Source of the DNA: CAVURS01 sp963795385
Lineage (GTDB): Bacteria > Actinomycetota > Actinomycetes > Actinomycetales > CAVURS01
Reading direction: 5' to 3'
Assembly (NCBI GenBank): GCA_963795385.1
Contig: CAWCHK010000014.1
Location: forward strand, 372,001-436,000
Length of the DNA: 64,000 nt
In this document: piece by piece, positions 40,761-52,825 of the stretch
Position numbering within the stretch: position 1 is the first letter of the stretch
How the letters are laid out: each line of letters begins with the position of its first letter
Made by a program: the position numbers and the translations under genes
The notes under the pieces: model-generated
Seen by the model: only the letters and a program-made list of their open reading frames with translations
What the model was told of the DNA's origin: nothing
Databases searched by the model: none

Positions 40761-42117
40761 ATGCCCCAGCTGATCAACTCCATCCGGAACGACCTTGGCG
40801 CACGGGTCGACGGACCGGTCCTGTCGCCCGGGCGACCATGGCTACGACGAGGCCCGCACGGTCTGGAACGCGATGGTGGACCGGCGGCCGGAGGCCATCG
40901 TCCGGTGTACGACGCCGGCGGACGTCGCTGCTGCCGTCCGGTATGCGCGCGAACGCGGCCTCGAGATCGGCGTCCGGTGCGGTGGCCACAGCATCGTCGG
41001 GCTGGCCGTGCCCGACGGCGGGCTGATGATCGACCTCACGCTGATGGCCGCCGTCTCGGTCGACCCGTCCACGCGCCGCGCCCGCATCCAGGGGGGCGCC
41101 CTGCTGGGTGCTCTGGACGTCGCGTCGCAGCGGCACGGCCTGGCCACGACGGCCGGCAACGTCTCACACACCGGCGTCGGCGGCCTGACCCTCGGCGGCG
41201 GGATGGGCTGGCTGGCCCGCCAGCACGGCCTGTCCTGCGACAACGTGGCGGCCGTCCAGGTCGTCACTGCCGACGGCGATGTCCTGCGGGCGAGTGCCAC
41301 CGAGCACCCCGAGCTGTTCTGGGGCCTGCGAGGCGGTGGCGGCAACTTCGGCATCGTCACGGAGTTCGAGTTCCGGCTGCACGACGTCCCCGGCTCGACC
41401 CTGACCGCCGACTTCTCCCTGCCGATCGACCAGGCGCTGCCCATGCTGCAGGGCTGGCGCGACCTCAGCGTCTCGGCTCCCCGGGCTGCGACCTTCACCG
41501 CCTCGGTCAGCGAGGGCCAGGCCCAGGTCGGCTTCGTCTGGGTCGGGGACCCGGGTGCGGGCCGGGCGCTCCTGCCCGCCCTGCGCGGAATCGCCCGTGG
41601 CGCAACCGAACACGTCAGAGAGATGTCCTACCTGCAACTTCAGCAGGTCGACGACAGCATCGGCGGGCACGCCTACCGCCGGTACTGGAAGGGGCACTAC
41701 TTCACCCAGCTCCCGGACGCGGCCCTGCGGGCGTTCCTGCTCAGGGGCAGCGCGGACGGGACGGGCGATCTGCTCCCGGCGGTGTCACTGCAGGCGCACG
41801 GTGGGGCGATCGAGGACGTGGCCGACGACGACAGCGCGTTCAGCCACCGGGCCGCGCAGTTCGAGTACGTCGCCAGCGCCCGCTGGACCGATGCCGCTGA
41901 CGACGAGGAGCGGATGGCGGTGGCCCGCCGGTGCGGTGCGGCCCTGGACCCGTTCGCCAGTGGCGCCTACGTCAACACGCTGGGGGACGAGGGCACCGTG
42001 GGTGTTCGCCGCGCGTACTCCCCCGCCAAGCTCCGCCGGCTCACGGCCGTCAAGGACGCCTACGACCCCGGCAACGTCTTCCACCTGAACCAGAACATCC
42101 CGCCGAGTCGCGGCTAG
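40761..42117 (+). CDS. FAD-linked oxidoreductase with BBE domain
   Basis: 452 codons after removing one surplus G near 40831. The FAD_binding_4 domain contains the flavin-attachment motif RCGGHSIVGL and the loop GGLTLGGGMGWLARQHGLSCDN, and the C-terminal berberine-bridge-like end reads YDPGNVFHLNQNI. Members oxidise sugars, alkaloids or aromatic alcohols with oxygen or an acceptor. The histidine in GGHS and the cysteine in LSCDN suggest bicovalent flavin. The true N-terminus (MPQLINSIRNDL) starts at an ATG at 40761, in a different frame from the rest. Likely controlled by the divergent MocR gene. Confidence 0.9.
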
Positions 42118-43433
42118 TCCGCCCACAGCGGGTCGATGGCCTCGCGCAGCAACCGGGAGACGTCGCCCAGCACGTGCTGCCCGTCGGCCACGACGACCCG
42201 GCCGTCGACGATCACGTCGCGGACGTCGGCCGCGGTGGCCGACATCACGGCCTGGTCGGGTGCGCTCCCGGCGGTGCGCACGCTGTCCAGCCGGACCGCC
42301 ACGAGGTCCGCGCGCGAGCCGACCTGGAGCCGCCCGGCATCGGGCCAGCCGAGGCTCGCGTGGCCGTCCACGGTCATCGCCCGGACCAGCTCGTACGGCC
42401 GGAACCGCCCGCGCTGCAACGACTCCAGCCGGTCGTTCAGCTCCAGGCCGCGCGCCTCCTCGAACAGGTCGATGACGGCGTGCTGGTCGCTGCCGAGGGT
42501 GAGGACCGCGCCCGCGTCGCGCAGGCCGGTCGCCGGCCCGATGCCGTCGGCCAGGTCGCGCTCGGTCGTCGGCGCGAAGCACACGTTGGTGCGGGTCGAG
42601 CCGAGCAGCTTCTGGTCGTGACCGCTGAGGTGGGTGCCGTGGACCGCGGTGACCCGATCGCCGAGCGCGCCCTCGATGTCGAGCAGCTCGGTCGGCGAGC
42701 AGAGGTAGTAGCCGCGGCAGGCGTCGTTCTCGGCCGGCTGCTCGGAGAGGTGGATGTGCATCGGGCCGCCCATGGCCGCGATCCGGCCGATGTCGACCTT
42801 CTCGACCGCGCGGACCGAGTGCGCGGCCACGCCTATCCGCACGGAGTCGGTCTGCTCGAGCCGGGCCACCCGGGCGGCCCAGGCCTCGACGTCCCAGTCG
42901 CTGAAGCGGCGCTGCGGGAGCTCCAGCGGGAGGTGTCCCTCGGGCGTCAGGCCGCCCTTGAGGTAGCACGCGTCCAGCAGGGTCAGCCGGATGCCGGCGT
43001 CGGCCGCCGCCTGCCGCAGTGCGTGCCCCATCGCGTTCGGGTCGTCGTACGGCGTGCCGTCCGGCCCGTGGTGCAGGTAGTGGAACTCGCCCACGCAGGT
43101 CACTCCGGCCAGTGCCATCTCGGCGTACGTCGCCCGGGCCAGGGCCAGGTAGGAGTCCGGATCGAGCTGGGCCGCAACGGAGTACATGCCCTCCCGCCAG
43201 GTCCAGAACGTGCCGCTGCCCGAGTGGGTGCGCCCGCGTAGCGCCCGGTGGAACGCGTGCGAGTGGGCGTTGGCGAAGCCCGGCAGGACCAGGCCGGCCA
43301 GCCGCGCGTCGTCACCGTGCGCCGGCGCCCCGAGCTCCATCGCCGCGATCCGCCCGTCGCCGCCGACGACGATCCGCACCGACTCCACGGCCGCGTCGCC
43401 GACCCAGGCCAGCTCGCACCAGTACGTCGTCAC
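42114..43433 (-). CDS. hutF: Formimidoylglutamate deiminase
   Basis: 439 residues of the amidohydrolase superfamily. Metal-binding residues show in GFANAHSHAFHRALRG, MHIHLSEQ, VHGTHLSGHD and LGSDQHAVID. It converts N-formimino-glutamate to N-formyl-glutamate and ammonia. The GTG start overlaps the stop of the M20 hydrolase gene as GTGA. Its presence means the organism uses the five-step hut route rather than HutG-type formiminoglutamase. Confidence 0.95.
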   Translation of the reverse strand: MTTYWCELAWVGDAAVESVRIVVGGDGRIAAMELGAPAHGDDARLAGLVLPGFANAHSHAFHRALRGRTHSGSGTFWTWREGMYSVAAQLDPDSYLALARATYAEMALAGVTCVGEFHYLHHGPDGTPYDDPNAMGHALRQAAADAGIRLTLLDACYLKGGLTPEGHLPLELPQRRFSDWDVEAWAARVARLEQTDSVRIGVAAHSVRAVEKVDIGRIAAMGGPMHIHLSEQPAENDACRGYYLCSPTELLDIEGALGDRVTAVHGTHLSGHDQKLLGSTRTNVCFAPTTERDLADGIGPATGLRDAGAVLTLGSDQHAVIDLFEEARGLELNDRLESLQRGRFRPYELVRAMTVDGHASLGWPDAGRLQVGSRADLVAVRLDSVRTAGSAPDQAVMSATAADVRDVIVDGRVVVADGQHVLGDVSRLLREAIDPLWAD

Positions 43434-44674
43434 GAGGCCAGCTCCCGGACCACGCGGGTCAGGGCCTCGACGCCGGCCACGCAGTCGGCCTCGTCGGCCG
43501 ACTCCTCCGGCGAGTGCGACACACCGGTCGGGTTGCGGACGAACAGCATCGCGGTCTCCACCAGGGCCAGGGACAGGATCCCCGCATCGTGCCCTGCCCC
43601 GGTCGCGAGCACCGGTGCCGGCTCGCCGTCGGCGTCCGCGAGCAGTCCGGCCAGGCGCCCGGTGAGCCGGTGGTCGAACGACGTCCGGCCGGTCCAGGAC
43701 TCCTCACTGACCCGGGCGCCCGAGGTCGCGAGGTCGGCCACCACCGCCCGGACTGCCTCCGCCGACGGCGCCCGCGCATCGAGCCAGGCCGTGACCCGTG
43801 ACGGGATCGCGTTGACGCCGTTCGGGTCCACCCGCACCTTGCCGAACGTCGCGAGGGCCTCGTGCTCCTGCGCCGAGGCGCGGGCGGCGAGGACCGCCTC
43901 GGCGTAGGCCAGCATCGGGTCGTGCCGATCGGCGAGCCGGGTCGTGCCGGCGTGGTTGGCCTCCCCGTCGAACTCGAACCGCCAGCGGCCGTGCGGCCAG
44001 ATGGCGCTGGCGACCCCGACCGGTGCGTTCAGGTCGGCGAGGGCGCGACCCTGCTCGACGTGGAGCTCGACGAAGGTGCCGATGCGTTGCAGCGCCACTG
44101 GATCCGGCCCGACGTGGGCGGGGTCGACGCCGGCCGCCGTCATGCCGTCGGCCATGGTCCGGCCGTCCGGGTCACGCAGGCTCAGCGCGCGCTCGGCCGT
44201 GAGCGCCCCCGTCAGCAGCCGCGAGCCGGCGCAGGCGATGCCGTAGCGCGCGCCCTCCTCGTCGCCGAAGTTGACCACGCCGATCGGCCGGCCCGGCCGG
44301 AAGTCCGCTTCCTGCAACACCTCGAGCGCCGCCAGCGAGGAGATGACACCGAGCGGCCCGTCGAACGGCCCACCGTCGGGTACGGAGTCGAGGTGGCTCC
44401 CGATCACCAGGCCCGGATGCCCCGAGATCGCCGCCGCGTCCGGGTCGCCCCACCAGGCCCACTGGTTGCCGGCCCGGTCGATGGTGACGTCCAGGCCGCG
44501 GGCCTGCGCCGCCCCCGCGAACCACTCGCGCAGGGCGGCGTCCTCGCGGGTCCAGGCGAACCGGCGGTAGCCGCCCGTCTCCGGGTTGCGGCCGATCGGC
44601 GCGACCTCGTTCCAGAGCCGGGCGAGCGCGCGGGAGTGCGCGGTCGGGTCCGGCGGCAGGGTGATCACAGGCAC
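43430..44674 (-). CDS. M20-family amidohydrolase in the place of hutG
   Basis: 414 residues of the hydantoinase/carbamoylase (allantoate amidohydrolase) branch of M20 peptidases. Metal ligands occur in VIGSHLDSVPDGG, NFGDEEGARYG and VELHVEQG, and the dimerisation domain has GEANHAGTTRL. Members cleave N-carbamoyl or N-formyl amino acids. No HutG-type deformylase is present, and this gene is translationally coupled to hutF, so hydrolysis of N-formyl-glutamate to glutamate is the likely job; N-carbamoyl-glutamate is an alternative. The start is the ATG at 44674. Confidence 0.9.
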   Translation of the reverse strand: MPVITLPPDPTAHSRALARLWNEVAPIGRNPETGGYRRFAWTREDAALREWFAGAAQARGLDVTIDRAGNQWAWWGDPDAAAISGHPGLVIGSHLDSVPDGGPFDGPLGVISSLAALEVLQEADFRPGRPIGVVNFGDEEGARYGIACAGSRLLTGALTAERALSLRDPDGRTMADGMTAAGVDPAHVGPDPVALQRIGTFVELHVEQGRALADLNAPVGVASAIWPHGRWRFEFDGEANHAGTTRLADRHDPMLAYAEAVLAARASAQEHEALATFGKVRVDPNGVNAIPSRVTAWLDARAPSAEAVRAVVADLATSGARVSEESWTGRTSFDHRLTGRLAGLLADADGEPAPVLATGAGHDAGILSLALVETAMLFVRNPTGVSHSPEESADEADCVAGVEALTRVVRELAS

Positions 44675-44695
44675 AGCCTCCTACGCTGGGCTGCC

Positions 44696-45205
44696 ATGAC
44701 TGAAACCGCACCCGGAACAGGGCCGGGCGAGGCGGCCGCCGTGGCGGAGCTCGCAGCCACCGGAGTCGACCACACCGTGACCCGCCACGGCCGGGTCGAC
44801 AGCCTGGCCGCCGCAGCCGCCGCGCGCGGGGTCGAGCCGGCCGCGATCATCAAGACCCTCGTCGTCCGCCGCGCCGACGACGACTTCGTCCTCGTCCTGG
44901 TGCCCGGCGACCGGGGCATCTCGTGGCCCAAGCTGCGCGCCCTCCTCGGGGTGAGCCGGCTGTCCATGCCCGATGCCGAGACCGCCCGCACCGCAACGGG
45001 ATACGAGCGCGGGACCATCACGCCGTTCGGCGCCAAGGGTGACTGGCCGGTGATCGCGGACGAGCGGGTCACGACCCCGGCGGCGGTCTCCATCGGCGGC
45101 GGCGCGCACGGCGTGGCCTTCACCCTGACCGGTCCGGACCTGCTCGCCGCGCTCACCGGCCGGCCCGGCGGCGTACAGGTCGCCGACGTCACGGACCCGC
45201 TGTAG
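44696..45205 (+). CDS. YbaK/ProX-type aminoacyl-tRNA deacylase
   Basis: 169 residues. PAAIIKTLVVRRADDDFVLVLVPGDRGISWPKL contains the conserved lysine of the YbaK fold, and the end reads AAVSIGGGAHGVAFTLTGPDL (parts of a longer conserved block). These free-standing domains hydrolyse misacylated tRNAs such as Cys-tRNA-Pro or Ala-tRNA-Pro. The start is the ATG at 44696. It runs against the hut genes and is unrelated to them in function. Confidence 0.88.
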   Translation: MTETAPGTGPGEAAAVAELAATGVDHTVTRHGRVDSLAAAAAARGVEPAAIIKTLVVRRADDDFVLVLVPGDRGISWPKLRALLGVSRLSMPDAETARTATGYERGTITPFGAKGDWPVIADERVTTPAAVSIGGGAHGVAFTLTGPDLLAALTGRPGGVQVADVTDPL

Positions 45206-45221
45206 GCCGGCTCGCCCCGGC

Positions 45222-46868
<1,647 letters not shown>

Positions 46869-46872
<4 letters not shown>

Positions 46873-48518
46873 GGTGCTCGCATTCTTCGAGTTCCGTTGG
46901 TACGACGGGCGTTTCGGCGTACGGCGGTCGGCAGTACGGCTCGACGGCTCGGCGAGCGGGCCGGCGACGGACTCGGCGGCCGGACCGCGCGACCGGAGAC
47001 GACGTACTCGCACCGCGGCCTCGATCTCGGGCGAGAGGTAGCGGTCCGGGCCCGGGCCCGTCGACCGTCTCGCGCAGGCCGGCGACGACGGCGGCGGTGG
47101 CCGGGGCCGGGCTCAGCGGCGCGCGCAGGTCCAGCGCCCGCGCGGCGGTGAGCAGCTCGATGGCCAGCACGCGGGCCAGCCCGTCGACGGAGCGGCGCAG
47201 CTTGCGGGCCGCGGCCCAGCCCATCGAGACGTGGTCCTCCTGCATCGCCGAGCTCGGGATCGAGTCGACCGAGGCCGGGACGGCCAGCCGCTTGAGCTCG
47301 GAGACGATCCCGGCCTGGGTGTACTGGGCGATCATGTGCCCGGAGTCGACGCCCGGGTCGTCGGCCAGGAACGGCGGCAGGCCGGCGTTGCGCGCCTTGT
47401 CCAGGAAGCGGTCGGTGCGCCGCTCGCTGATCGAGGCCAGGTCGGCGACCGCGATGGCCAGGAAGTCCAGGACGTAGCCGACCGGGGCGCCGTGGAAGTT
47501 GCCGTTGGACTCGACCCGCCCGTCGAGGGTGACGACCGGGTTGTCGACCGCCGGCCGAGAGCTCCCGGCGCCGCGACGGTCTCGGCGTGGGCGAGCGTGT
47601 CCCGGGCGGCGCCGTGCACCTGCGGCGCGCAGCGCAGCGAGTAGGCGTCCTGCACCCGGGTGTCCTCCGGGCCGCGGTGGCTGGCCACGATCGGCGGAGC
47701 CGGCCAGCAGCGCGCGCAGGTTGGCCGCGCTGACCGCCTGGCCCGGCTGCGGCCGCAGGGCCTGCAGGTCGGCGGCGAAGACGGCGTCGGTGCCCAGCAG
47801 CCCCTCGACGCTCATCGCGGCGGTGATGTCGGCCGTCGCGCAGCAGCGGCGCAGGTCGTGGACCGCCAGCAGCAGCATGCCGAGCATGCCGTCGGTGCCG
47901 TTGATCAGGGCCAGGCCCTCCTTCTCGGCCAGCGCCACCGGCGTGATGCCCGCCGCGCCGAGCGCCTCGGCCGCGACCATCGGCCGTCCCGGCCGCGTCG
48001 CGCACGTCGCCCTCGCCCATCAGCGCCAGGGCACAGTGCGCGAGCGGCGCGAGGTCGCCGGAGCAGCCGAGGCTGCCGTACTCGTGGACGACCGGGGTGA
48101 TGCCGGCGTTGAGCAGCGCGGCGTACGTCTCGCACGCGTCCGGGCCGCACGCCGGTGCGGCCGGTGGCCAGGGTGGACAGCCGCAGCAGCATCAGCGCGC
48201 GGACGACCTCGCGCTCGACCTCGGGGCCGGTGCCGGCCGCGTGCGAGCGGATCAGGCTGCGCTGCAGCTGGGCCCGCTGGGCGCGGCGGGATGTGCCGGG
48301 TGGCGAGCGCGCCGAAGCCGGTCGAGATGCCGTAGTGCGGCTGCGACGTCGTCGGCCAGCCCCTCGATGACGGCCCGGGTCCGGGCGATCTCGGCGAGCG
48401 AGCCGTCGGCCAGCCGGACCGCGGCGCCCTGCCGGGCGACGGCGACCAGGTCGTCGGGGGTCACCGGCCCGATGCCGACCTCGACCGTGCGGACGTCTGC
48501 GGCCACCTCGGTGCTCAT
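46869..48518 (-). pseudogene. hutH: Histidine ammonia-lyase, frame broken as given
   Basis: Nine surplus bases, once removed, give exactly 547 codons of a normal HutH. The MIO-forming region reads GSLGCSGDLAPLA, so the C-S-G triad is intact. The other landmarks are ISTGFGALATRHIP, EKEGLALINGTDGMLGM, EDTRVQDAYSLRCAPQVHG, VDNPVV, NGNFHGAPVGY and SSAMQEDHVSMG. It removes ammonia from histidine to give urocanate, the first hut step. The start is the ATG at 48516-48518. Regulation is probably by the divergent IclR gene through the palindrome at 48573. All sequence between the breaks is conserved, so decay is unlikely. Confidence 0.9.
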
Positions 48519-48572
48519 CCACCCATCGGACACCCGGTGCGGGCCCGGCCACGACCCCGCGGCCTAGGATCT

Positions 48573-48588
48573 GTCTGGGATCCCAGAC
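48573..48588. promoter_or_regulatory. Perfect palindrome between hutH and its IclR regulator
   Basis: GTCTGGGATCCCAGAC is a perfect 16-bp palindrome, 54 bases upstream of hutH and 29 before the IclR start. It is the natural operator candidate for the divergent regulator. Confidence 0.75.
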
Positions 48589-48617
48589 GCGGGACCAGCG
48601 AGCGGAGGAGCGCCAGC

Positions 48618-49419
48618 ATGGCCAGCCGGGTGCCCGCCGCCGAGCAGGCGCTCGCCGTGCTGCGGCATCTCGGCCGCGCACCCGGGGCCGGTGCCGGCCG
48701 CGACCATCGCCCGCGACCTGGGGCTGCCCCGCTCGACGACGTACCACCTGCTCGCGGTGCTGGTCCGCGAGGGCTTCGTCGTGCACCTGCCGGAGGAGCG
48801 GCGCTACGGGCTGGGGGTGTCGGCGTTCGAGCTCGGCTCGGCCTACTCGCGGCAGGCGCCCCTGCAGCGGCTGGCCCGGCCGCTGCTCGCCCGGCTGGTC
48901 GACGCCACCGGTCACTCGGCGCACCTGGCCGTGCTGCACGGCCGGGACGTCCTCTACGTCGTCGAGGAGCGGGCGCTCGGGCGGCCGCCGCTGGTGACCG
49001 ACGTCGGCGTGCGGCTGCCGGCCCACCTGACGGCGAGCGGCCGGGCGATGCTGGCCGGCGCTGCGGCCGTCCCAGCTGCGGGCGCTGTTCCCGAACCGGG
49101 CGGCGTTCGTCCTGCGGCACGGCATCGGTCCGGCCTCCCTGCCGGCGCTGCGGCGGCTGCTGACCGAGGTGCGGGCGCGCGGCTACGCGGTCGAGGACGG
49201 CGAGGTGACGCCGGGCTTCGCGTCGGTCGCGAGCGCGGCGTACGACCACACCGCCCACCCGGTCGCCGGCGTGGCCATCACCTACCCCGTCGCCGGCTCG
49301 CCCGGAGCGCTGCCCCGACGGATCTCCCGGGGTTGACCGCAGCAGTACGGCGTACGGCCGCCGAGCTGACCCGCCGGCTGAGCGGCCACGCCCCGCGCGA
49401 GCCGCGGCCGCGCGTCTAG
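48618..49419 (+). pseudogene. IclR-family regulator of the hut genes, frame broken as given
   Basis: About 266 codons after repair. The N-terminal winged helix (AAEQALAVLRHLGRAPG, AATIARDLGLPRSTTYHLLAVLVREGF) and the GAF-like effector domain (HSAHLAVLHGRDVLYVVEE, TASGRAMLA, GYAVEDGEVTPGFASVA) are both complete. Three places need frame changes: near 48689, near 49055, and near 49315 where the shift amounts to two bases. The start is the ATG at 48618 behind GGAGGAG. It is divergent from hutH across a 16-bp palindrome and is the likely histidine or urocanate sensor. Confidence 0.85.
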
Positions 49420-49934
49420 CTCGGCTGGATGGTGACCGACTGGACGTGGAACGGCCGCCCGTCCATGCAGTGGCTCATCACGTGCACGAGCCGGCCGACC
49501 ACGACCACGTGGTCACCGGGCCGCGGCTTCGGCACGGGCGACAGCAGCTCGAACCGGCCGGCCACCGTCTGCAGGATCAGGCATCTCCGGCTCGGCTCCC
49601 TGCAGGATCGTGCCGGCGAGCTTCGTCGTGCCGATGCCGGGCAGGGAGGGGACCGGCATCGACCCGCTCGGCGCCGGCAGGGGCGGCGAGCCGGTCGGCG
49701 TCGGCCCGGGCGAGGTGGCTCCCGGAGCGGTCGAGGTGGCGCTCGAGGAGGCGGTCCCGGCCGTGCCGGTCGGGGTGGTCGAGCCGGCGGCGCCGGGCGC
49801 GCCCCCGGAGCTCGCGCAGCCGGACAGCACGAGCGCCGTCGCGACCGCCGCGAACGCCGCCAGCCGGGACCGCGCCACCCGGGCCACCCGGCCACCGGCG
49901 GGCCGGACTGACGGGTCGGGTCGGGAGCCTTCAT
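49416..49934 (-). CDS. Lipoprotein with a small C-terminal domain, frame broken as given
   Basis: 172 codons after removing three surplus bases. A basic N-terminus and hydrophobic helix end in the lipobox ALVLSGC, so the cysteine should be lipidated. A Thr/Ser/Pro-rich linker leads to a C-terminal domain of about 65 residues (AGTILQGAEPECLILQTV, GDHVVVVGRLVHVMSHCMDG) with two cysteines; it looks like a small beta-barrel. Function unknown. Its stop overlaps the end of the convergent IclR gene. Confidence 0.7.
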   Translation of the reverse strand: MKAPDPTRQSGPPVAGWPGWRGPGWRRSRRSRRRSCCPAARAPGARPAPPARPPRPARPGPPPRAPPRPLREPPRPGRRRPARRPCRRRAGRCRSPPCPASARRSSPARSCREPSRRCLILQTVAGRFELLSPVPKPRPGDHVVVVGRLVHVMSHCMDGRPFHVQSVTIQPS

Positions 49935-49992
49935 GTCGGTGGGACGCAGCCCGGCGGCCGCCGGTTCCCGGTCGGCGCGGATCATGGACGCC

Positions 49993-50941
49993 ATGACCTC
50001 CACCCTGGCCCAACGGCTCGCCCTCACCGGCACTGCCCCGGTCATCCTGGACGGCGGGCTGGCCAGCGAGCTGGAGCGTCGCGGGCAGGACGTCTCGGGG
50101 CCGCTCTGGTCGGCCCAGGTCCTGCGCGAGGCGCCCGACGCCGTGCGCGCCGTCCACGCGGCGTACTTCGCCGCCGGCGCCGAGGTGGCGACGTCGGCGA
50201 GCTACCAGGCGACGTACGACGGGTTCGCCGCCGCGGGGGTCGGCGGCGAGGAGACCACGGCCCTGCTGCGGCGCAGCGTGCAGCTGGCCGACGCGGCCCG
50301 GCGGGACGCGGGCGAGGCGGACGAGGCTGCCGGGCGACCGCCCCGTCGGCGCTGGGTGGCCGCATCGGTCGGGCCGTACGGCGCGATGCTGGCCGACGGG
50401 TCGGAGTACCGCGGCGACTACGGGCGCAGCCTCGAGCAGCTGCGGGAGTTCCACCGGCCCCGGCTCGAGGTGCTGGCCCAGGCCTGCCGCGAGATCGAGG
50501 ACGCGGTGCTCGCGTGCGAGACCGTCCCGTCGCTGCGGGAGGTCGAGGCCCTCGCCCTGGAGCTGGCCGAGCTCGGGCATGCCGGCCTGGATCAGCGTCA
50601 CGCCGGAGCGCGGCCGGCTGCGCACCGGTGAGCCGCTGCGCGAGGCGTTCGGCCTCGCGGCCGAGATCCCCGAGGTGATCGCCGTCGGCGTCAACTGCTG
50701 CGACCCGGCCGACGTCGACGGCGCCATCGGCCTCGCCCGCGCGATGGGCGCGGCGCCGATCGCCTACCCGAACACCGGCGAGCTGTGGGACGCCGCCGCC
50801 CGGGACTGGACCGGCGAGTCGACCCTGGACACCGCCGTCGCGCAGGCCTGGGCGGACGAAGGAGCGCGGGCCCTCGGCGGCTGCTGCCGCGTCGGACCCG
50901 CGCTCCTCGCGCAGATCGCTGCTGCCGTCAGCCGAGACTGA
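49993..50941 (+). CDS. mmuM: Homocysteine S-methyltransferase
   Basis: 316 codons after removing one surplus G near 50578. The barrel starts with VILDGGLASELERRG, has SASYQATYDGF and VGVNCCDP, and closes with the zinc motif ALGGCCRVGP. It methylates homocysteine to methionine with S-methylmethionine or S-adenosylmethionine. The start is the ATG at 49993. It converges with, and overlaps by 14 bases, the substrate-binding protein gene. No cobalamin domain is present. Confidence 0.92.
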
Positions 50942-51911
50942 CGCTGGACAGCCAGGCCTTGGCCACGGCGTCCGGGTCCTGCTTGTCGGTCTGGACCTTG
51001 GCGACCAGGCCGTTCAGCGTGTTCTGGTCGAGCTTGTCCGAGACCGCGTTCATCGCGTCCACCGCGGTCTGGGAGACCTTGGCGTTCGTGACCAGCGGCA
51101 GGACGTTCTGCGCCGCGAACTCGTCCTTCGGGTCCTGCAGCGCGACGAAGTCGTTGGCCGCGATCGCCGGGTCGGTGGAGAACATGTCGACCGCCTGGAC
51201 GGTGCCGTTCTTGAGGTTCTGGATCGTGACCGGCCCACCCGGGTCGAGCACCTTGAAGCCCTTGAACGTCACGCCGTAGATCTTCTGCAGCCCCGGGACC
51301 CCGTCGGCCCGCGTCTTGAACTGGGCCGGTGCGCCGAGCGTCATCTTCCCGGCCACGGACGCCAGGTCGGCGATCGAGGTCAGGTTGTACTTCGAGGCCG
51401 TGGCCTTCGTGACGACGACGGAGTCGCGGTCCTCGGCCGCGGCGTACTTCAGGACGCTCAGCCCGGTGGGGGCCGAGCCCTGCAGCGCGCCGAAGACCTG
51501 GTCGGAGCTGGACAGCGTCGCGTCCGGGCAGAAGTACTGCAGGATCGAGCCCGAGTACTCCGGTACGACGTCGATCGAGCCGTCGTTGAGCGCCTTGATG
51601 TAGACCGGGCGCTCGCCGATCGAGAGCTTCTTCTTGACCGTGACGCCCTTGGCCGACATGGCGTCGGCGTAGATGTCGGCCAGCAGGACGTTCTCGGGGA
51701 AGGCCGCGGACCCGACGGTCACGGCCCGCTGCCGGCGTACTTCGGGGTACGAGGGGCTCGCCGAGGCGGTGCACTTGGCGCCACCCGCCGCCGGCGAGGA
51801 CGTGTCGGTCGACCCGCCCGCACTGCTGCTGCTGCCGCTGCTGCCGCAGGCCGCCAGGCCCAAGGTCGCGACGACCACCGCGCCGAGCAGTCCGGCTCTG
51901 GTGCGCTTCAT
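50928..51911 (-). CDS. Betaine-type ABC substrate-binding lipoprotein (OpuC/ProX/EgtU family)
   Basis: 327 residues. The signal ends in the lipobox LGLAACG. The binding domain contains VGSAAFPENVLLADIYADAM, GSIDVVPEYSGSILQYF and NGTVQAVDMFSTDPAIAAND, as in OpuCC-type proteins that bind choline, glycine betaine or ergothioneine in an aromatic cage. It follows the two permease genes by 94 bases on the same strand and is intact although the permeases are not. The ligand cannot be fixed; the neighbouring lyase and hut genes point to an imidazole betaine. Confidence 0.9.
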   Translation of the reverse strand: MKRTRAGLLGAVVVATLGLAACGSSGSSSSAGGSTDTSSPAAGGAKCTASASPSYPEVRRQRAVTVGSAAFPENVLLADIYADAMSAKGVTVKKKLSIGERPVYIKALNDGSIDVVPEYSGSILQYFCPDATLSSSDQVFGALQGSAPTGLSVLKYAAAEDRDSVVVTKATASKYNLTSIADLASVAGKMTLGAPAQFKTRADGVPGLQKIYGVTFKGFKVLDPGGPVTIQNLKNGTVQAVDMFSTDPAIAANDFVALQDPKDEFAAQNVLPLVTNAKVSQTAVDAMNAVSDKLDQNTLNGLVAKVQTDKQDPDAVAKAWLSSVSLG

Positions 51912-52005
51912 AACGATCTCCTGTCGATGTGCATCTTGTGATGTAACCCTAGTAGGCTTGCTTCTGTTCCTATGTGCACCCAGCCGTTGTCGCGGCTCGG
52001 TCTCC

Positions 52006-52825
52006 TCAGCTCTGGTCAGCAGCGCTCCCTGCCGTTGCCGTCTGGAGGTTCAGGGCCGGGTCGACGTGGCCGGCGGCCGCCGCCCGGCTGCGCCGCGAGC
52101 CCTTGGAGAACCGCTCCGAGACGCCGCGCGAGACGCCGAACCGGGCCAGGGCGGCGAACAGCAGGTCGGCCACCAGGGCGAGCAGCGCCACGAGCAGCGC
52201 GCCGGCCGCCATCTTGGGGTAGCCGTCGTGCGGGTCGTTCAGCGCCGACAGGCCGTCGATGAGGAACCGGCCCAGCCCACCGAGCGACACGTACGCCGCG
52301 ACGGTCGATGTCGCGATGACCTGGAGGGTCGCGCTGCGGACGCCCGAGATGATCAGCGGCAGCGCGTTCGGCAGCTCGACCCGGAACACGATCTGGCCCG
52401 GCGTCATGCCCATCCCCGCGGCCGCGTCGCGCACGGCCGGGTCGATGTTCTGCACGCCGGCATAGGTATTGCCGATGATCGGCGGCAACGCCAGCAGCAC
52501 CAGCACGATCTCGGCCGGTATCAGGTACGGCAGCGAGCCCGAGCTGTGCACGTGCGGTGAGATCAGCACGACCAGCAGCACCACGAGCCCGAAGGTCGGG
52601 ATGGCCCGCAGGGCGTTCGCCGTCCCGGCGACCGCGACCACGCCGCGGCCGGTGTGCCCGATCAGCAGGCCGAGCGGCAGGGCGATGACGATCGCGATCA
52701 CGACGGCCGACGAGCGAGTAGAAGATCTGCTCGCGCAGGTGCGTGATGATGCCGTCCGGGCCGTGCCAGTTGGACGGGTCGTTGAGCCAGACCCAGACCT
52801 GGCTGAGGCTGAGGCCGTCGTCCAT
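52006..52825 (-). CDS. Betaine-type ABC permease (OpuCD-like)
   Basis: 273 codons after removing one surplus G near 52710. Membrane segments include VVIAIVIALPLGLLIGHTG, TFGLVVLLVVLISP and MAAGALLVALLALVADLLF. The coupling motif region is AAAGMGMTPGQIVFRVELPNALPLI. The start (ATG at 52823-52825) overlaps the stop of the other permease as TGATG. Forms the membrane channel with its neighbour. Confidence 0.9.
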
